Positions 60,431-64,000 of a stretch of DNA of 64,000 nucleotides are shown in pieces (position 1 is the stretch's first letter; every line of letters begins with the position of its first letter). The notes beneath the pieces are model-generated. The model was given only the letters and a program-made list of their open reading frames with translations. It searched no databases and was not told where the DNA came from. The stretch covers positions 97,880,781 to 97,944,780 of the forward strand of contig CM060898.1 of assembly GCA_030762935.1 (NCBI GenBank), read 5' to 3'. Source of the stretch: Hymenopus coronatus. Lineage: Eukaryota; Arthropoda; Insecta; Mantodea; Hymenopodidae. Position numbers and translations under genes: made by a program.

Positions 60431-60530
60431 CACGCAGACTGTGGTACTCGAACCGCTGATATGTTGGAGGTAATCAGGAAACATGAAATTAACCAGTTGA
60501 ACTACAATCATTGCGCCCGCTTGCTGCGTT
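60431..60530 (-). repeat. tRNA-like SINE head
   Basis: On the - strand TAGTTCAACTGGTTAAT resembles an A box and GCGGTTCGAGTACC a B box. An A-rich run follows the - strand tail side near 60,420. Confidence 0.55.
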
Positions 60531-61366
60531 AAAACTTGTTAGGTATAATATCCCATATGTATCCCTCTCCGCTTCTGATCTCTTTATAACTGTTGTGGAC
60601 CCTTTTCTGTAGCTTAAGCCGTTCATTTAGCCTTCATTCATTATAATTTACGTTGCAGAACATATGACAGCGATCCTATTGATATAACATGTACTGTAAC
60701 AGGAGTTAATAAGCGCATCTTTTTGGAATGAACGTAACCATTGCAGCTAAGGCCTACCTTCCGACGAAGAGTATATAACTACTGCCAATATATTGTGCAG
60801 ACTACTGTTCAGCAACTCGGAGCATGATGAGAGAACTCTGGCCTCGCAAAGGTATTTAATTCCTAACCGAATTACACCCACGGGAAGCGTAATAATCCGT
60901 AAATTACTCCAGAAGTCAGCAAGGAAACTGATTGATGGGTGCTTATATGACAGACTGCTAAAGATAATACTGCTGATTTTATTATCAAAGTCTCCTGTAT
61001 CTCAATGTTATTGTAACTCTAGTTCAAATCTTGAATCCCGCCCCCTTTTTAATGTCGTTACAAACTAGTCCTCATGAATTATTTTACTAGCCGCAAATGA
61101 AATGTTTATATTTAAATAACATTGTTTAAAAATTATTTTTTTAACCGAATCTCAGAGCTGATAAACAGAAGGGAAATGTAACGTCTCCCCATTCCATCTG
61201 TTCGGCATGCAAAATACAACAGTGGCAGAACTAGTTACTTTTAAAGGTAAGTAGGAATAAGAGCAGCTTCATCTATACATATCTGTAGGGAACCGACTTG
61301 ACCTGCAGCCCTCCCGTTAGCTTCTGGCACAAGGAGATTTAGCTTATACAATAAATCATAAATTTA
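60531..61366. other. unassigned stretch
   Basis: Holds an unrecognised 91-codon frame at 60,793-61,068. Confidence 0.35.
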
Positions 61367-61782
61367 AAACCAACTGATGTGTTCCATTCATATGACTTTC
61401 TCTAGCGGTTCCACAAACAAACCTTTTATTCAAAACGTTAATATTTTATCTATATAATGCTAATTAAGATAAACAGAAACAGAATTAGTGTCATTACTTT
61501 CTTTCTTGTAAGTAGTAGGGAAATAGGGGAATATACTAGGCTTAAGCGACAGTCAAGTCCTTTAAAAACCGGTCACTATGTTAAAAAATTGAAATTCCAT
61601 TATCTTTGCTTGCCAGGAGTAAGCGAACTAAAAATGAGAAGAAAGATACCTTCGCGTTTGAGAAAAGTTTAAGTGACTTAAAATTGAAACCAATAGAGTT
61701 AATAGAAAACTTCTAGCTCTACAAAAAAAAAAAAAAAAAAAAGTATATAAAATTAATTCTGTGTTTTAATGAGATTTACATC
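61367..61782 (+). repeat. HT family, head side of a fold-back
   Basis: CAACTGATGTGTTCCATTC to the CTGTGTTTTAATGAGATTT block. A poly-A run lies at 61,722. Confidence 0.9.
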
Positions 61783-62086
61783 CCGTTAAAACACATATAC
61801 ATTTTATTTACTCAAACAGGATGTCATCGCTCATTCGTCTCTCTTTTATTTACTCCTAGCAAGCAATGGAAACCGAATTCGAATAACAATCGCATAGCGA
61901 CAACTTTTAAACCATTTGTCTCTAGCATTAGCCCAGTGTAATCCCTCATTTCCCTTCCACTTATGAGGCGCGTCTGCTAATATTTATCTGGCTTAGCATG
62001 ATGTAGTTCCTAGAATAATCTTTTGGAAAAGTATTTTGTTTGTAGGATGGATAGTGAAAGTCAAGTGAATGGAACACTTCAAATTA
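61783..62086 (-). repeat. HT family, second arm of the fold-back
   Basis: CGTTAAAACACATATACATT to GAATGGAACACTTC. Heads face outward, as in the other fold-backs. Confidence 0.9.
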
Positions 62087-62163
62087 TTTTATTCAGGGAC
62101 TTCAAAGTGTATGCCATGAAATTTCGCTATCGAATTGCTTGATGGATAGTAATATTTCCTTTG
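62087..62163 (+). repeat. HT family, tail fragment
   Basis: TTATTCAGGGACTTCAAAG and CGCTATCGAATTGCTTG, ending before the hairpin where SINE-A begins. Confidence 0.75.
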
Positions 62164-62690
62164 ACGTTACTGAGCGGTATGGCTCAGGCGGTTTCGTCTG
62201 TGGCGCGTCCGGGAGGTCCGGGTTCACTTCCCGTGGCCGGCCTACATAGCCCATGGGTCATTTCGGGGATACCTGGGTAGCCAGGCAAATTCTGGGTAGG
62301 TTTCTTTCATCCCCCGAATTTCCTGTCCCTCCATGTCGTTTCCACTGTTTTCATTCATCCTTCATCTCGTTGGCCTCTTTCAGGATTGGAAGGGTCAGCG
62401 ATGGTGCATGGTGCGACGTGGTAGGCGAAAAGGGTGCTCTGAGTAAATATCTCCGTCACCCGATTTCGGTTGGTTGCCGGGATGCCACTCCTAATGGGGG
62501 CGAAGGATCATCTACCTGTATATCTGCCAGGGCGTTTCAATCTGTAAACTACAGGGACCCTTTCACTGCTCCTGGTTCCCTCCGCCCGGTGTATCCCCTC
62601 ACCTAGTGCGGGTAGGTATAATAATCTCAGGTTCGGTGCCGAGTCCCCTCCGACAAGATCCTATCCTGTTCTACTATAGGTTAGAAGAGG
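62164..62690 (+). repeat. SINE-A, tRNA-derived
   Basis: Collinear with 17,162-17,685 from TATGGCTCAGGCGG and GGTCCGGGTTCAC to the AAGATCCTATCCTG end. The right border is not marked by a target duplication. Confidence 0.85.
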
Positions 62691-63969
62691 CATTAAACAG
62701 GAAGGACAGTTTTCAATCTGCAGTGTACCTGAGTCATTTTATGCAGTGTAATTCCCTATTCAGCAGAATCTTTGATGATATTGTCGCGAACATAATTCTA
62801 CGACGTGGGGAATAGCTATTTGTGGGTGGTAAAAGGAAGGTAGATGGTACAGCAATGGTAACAACGCAAAGGGAATCCTGATAATATAATATATATATTG
62901 ACAAATAGCGAAAGGCAAATATGCTTTATAATAAAATAGTAAGATAAATTACAATAAACAAGACTTAAGCGTGTCAGGCGTTCCGTGTCGAGCGAGAACT
63001 AATTCAGAATACCGAAGGCAAGAATTACTAAGTTACAGCAAAATACTTAATATGCAATAAAAGATTTTTACCTTTTTATTTGATTAGCTCGACGAGAAGA
63101 AAGATGTGTGTCGGTATGGTAGCCGGTGACCCGGGGTGGAGCCTCGGACGTCCCTCGGGCAGCGAGTCTGCCTCTGTCAAGTACTGAGTATCAAAAGCGC
63201 CCCGAATTCAGGATTCCAGACAATTTTATACTAGACAATTGTCTCCAGGGGATTCCTCCGAGTCTACGCCCAGGCTCTTAATAAATCCACCAATCAAATA
63301 CAGTATTTAAGAGATAAGACAGTGCTTCCAACATGACGTGCTTGGGATTAAAGTCTATCCAAGCCTACGAAATGTCACGTAGGTTCCAGGAAGTGGTTGA
63401 AAGCCCACGGAAGCTCATAAGTTGCAAAATGTGGTAAAATGTTCCATTATTCAGAGGAAGATACATCCGGTTATAATAACAAAGGAAACCCAAGAATCCG
63501 GTTGTTAAGAAATACAGAAATTTATAAGATTGTATTAAATGGATTCTAAAACATTTAAAATAATGGGACTTAAAACAAACAATAAGCTAATTTAAAAATA
63601 CTCGTCAATCACATACATGACAATATACAAATACTTTATGCATTCGTATTTGACAATACTTTTGTACATATCTTATGTGTTTTCTTTTCGTCAGCAGACT
63701 TCCTCTCGTGGTTCCATTAACCAAGATAGATTTTGCTACTCTGTGGAGGAGTTAAGTTGCGGTAACTACGTGCTTATGAAGTGAATTACATCCGAAAGTG
63801 AAAATGTTCTCGACGGCTTCGCTAAGTATTCCCTCTTGCAGATATACTACGAACTTAGTAAAACTTTATAGTAATCATCTTCCTTTAGTCGAGGGGAATA
63901 CATTTGTCTCCTCTCCAATGCTTTTTGGGTATTTTGGTAAGTGAATGAAACTGTTTTAGCCTCTGTATG
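62691..63969. other. unassigned stretch
   Basis: 63,105-63,290 is richer in G and C than its surroundings but matches nothing known to me. The rest is AT-rich. Confidence 0.35.
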
Positions 63970-64000
63970 TTTACTTTCCCTACCAAATTACAATGTGAAT
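63970..64000 (-). repeat. possible start of an HT tail at the window edge
   Basis: TTTACTTTCCCTACC resembles the - orientation HT terminus, but too little is visible. Confidence 0.35.

Noticed and set aside
63105..63290. GC-rich stretch as ribosomal RNA or a CpG-type promoter
   Set aside because: No ribosomal motif is recognisable and there is no adjoining gene.

Overview
The window is AT-rich, repeat-dominated eukaryotic DNA, almost certainly from an arthropod and most likely an insect. The grounds are mariner-type and DUF4817-type transposases, a hAT fragment, non-LTR and Penelope-like retroelements, several tRNA-derived SINE families, and a nuclear copy of mitochondrial cox1 that reads with TGA as tryptophan. 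I cannot name the species. I found no convincing host gene: every long or recognisable reading frame belongs to a mobile element or lies inside a repeat.

The dominant component is one repeat family, here called HT (hairpin-tail), with about 50 pieces covering roughly 40% of the window by hand count. A full copy is about 840-900 bp. It runs from a 'head' (AAAAATCTGATGTGTTCC) through conserved non-coding sequence and a CA/GT microsatellite of variable length to a 'tail' of about 130 bp. The tail ends in a near-perfect hairpin centred on TATGTACATA and the terminus GAGAAAGTAAAAA. '+' means head-to-tail on the given strand. I see no coding capacity and no consistent target-site duplication. Copies often lie end to end, and + copies are usually followed by - copies, so the hairpin tails converge.

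Layout. 1-4.9 kb: HT tail pieces, a diverged SINE-A, a broken mariner and a Penelope-like end fragment. 4.9-7.5 kb: HT copies. 7.5-15 kb: SINE-C and SINE-B copies, a hAT fragment, a perfect 29-bp-arm hairpin and unassigned AT-rich DNA. 15-18.5 kb: an HT cluster with a SINE-A insertion. 18.8-20.4 kb: a DUF4817-type DNA transposon with about 97-bp terminal inverted repeats. 20.7-31.4 kb: SINE-D and a dense HT cluster interrupted by a mariner 3' end, a solo-LTR-like insertion and an internally deleted mariner. 31.9-32.9 kb: Penelope-like 3' region. 33-39.8 kb: HT cluster with SINE-D and a tRNA-like sequence. 39.9-43 kb: a non-LTR retrotransposon with an intact endonuclease frame. 43-47.2 kb: HT, a TIR element with nested insertions, a long inverted repeat and SINE-B. 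48-59.4 kb: HT cluster with the 3' end of a second LINE, the cox1 NUMT, a small TIR element and SINE-E. 59.4-64 kb: mostly unassigned, with HT pieces and SINE-A.

The window reads as layered insertions. HT copies form the older substrate, and several datable insertions (SINE-A with GCCATG duplication, SINE-E with CTTATTAT, mariner with TA, an LTR-like unit with AAATA) sit inside them. The least explained features are the HT family itself, the apparent co-variation of its hairpin arms within single copies, and its convergent paired arrangement.
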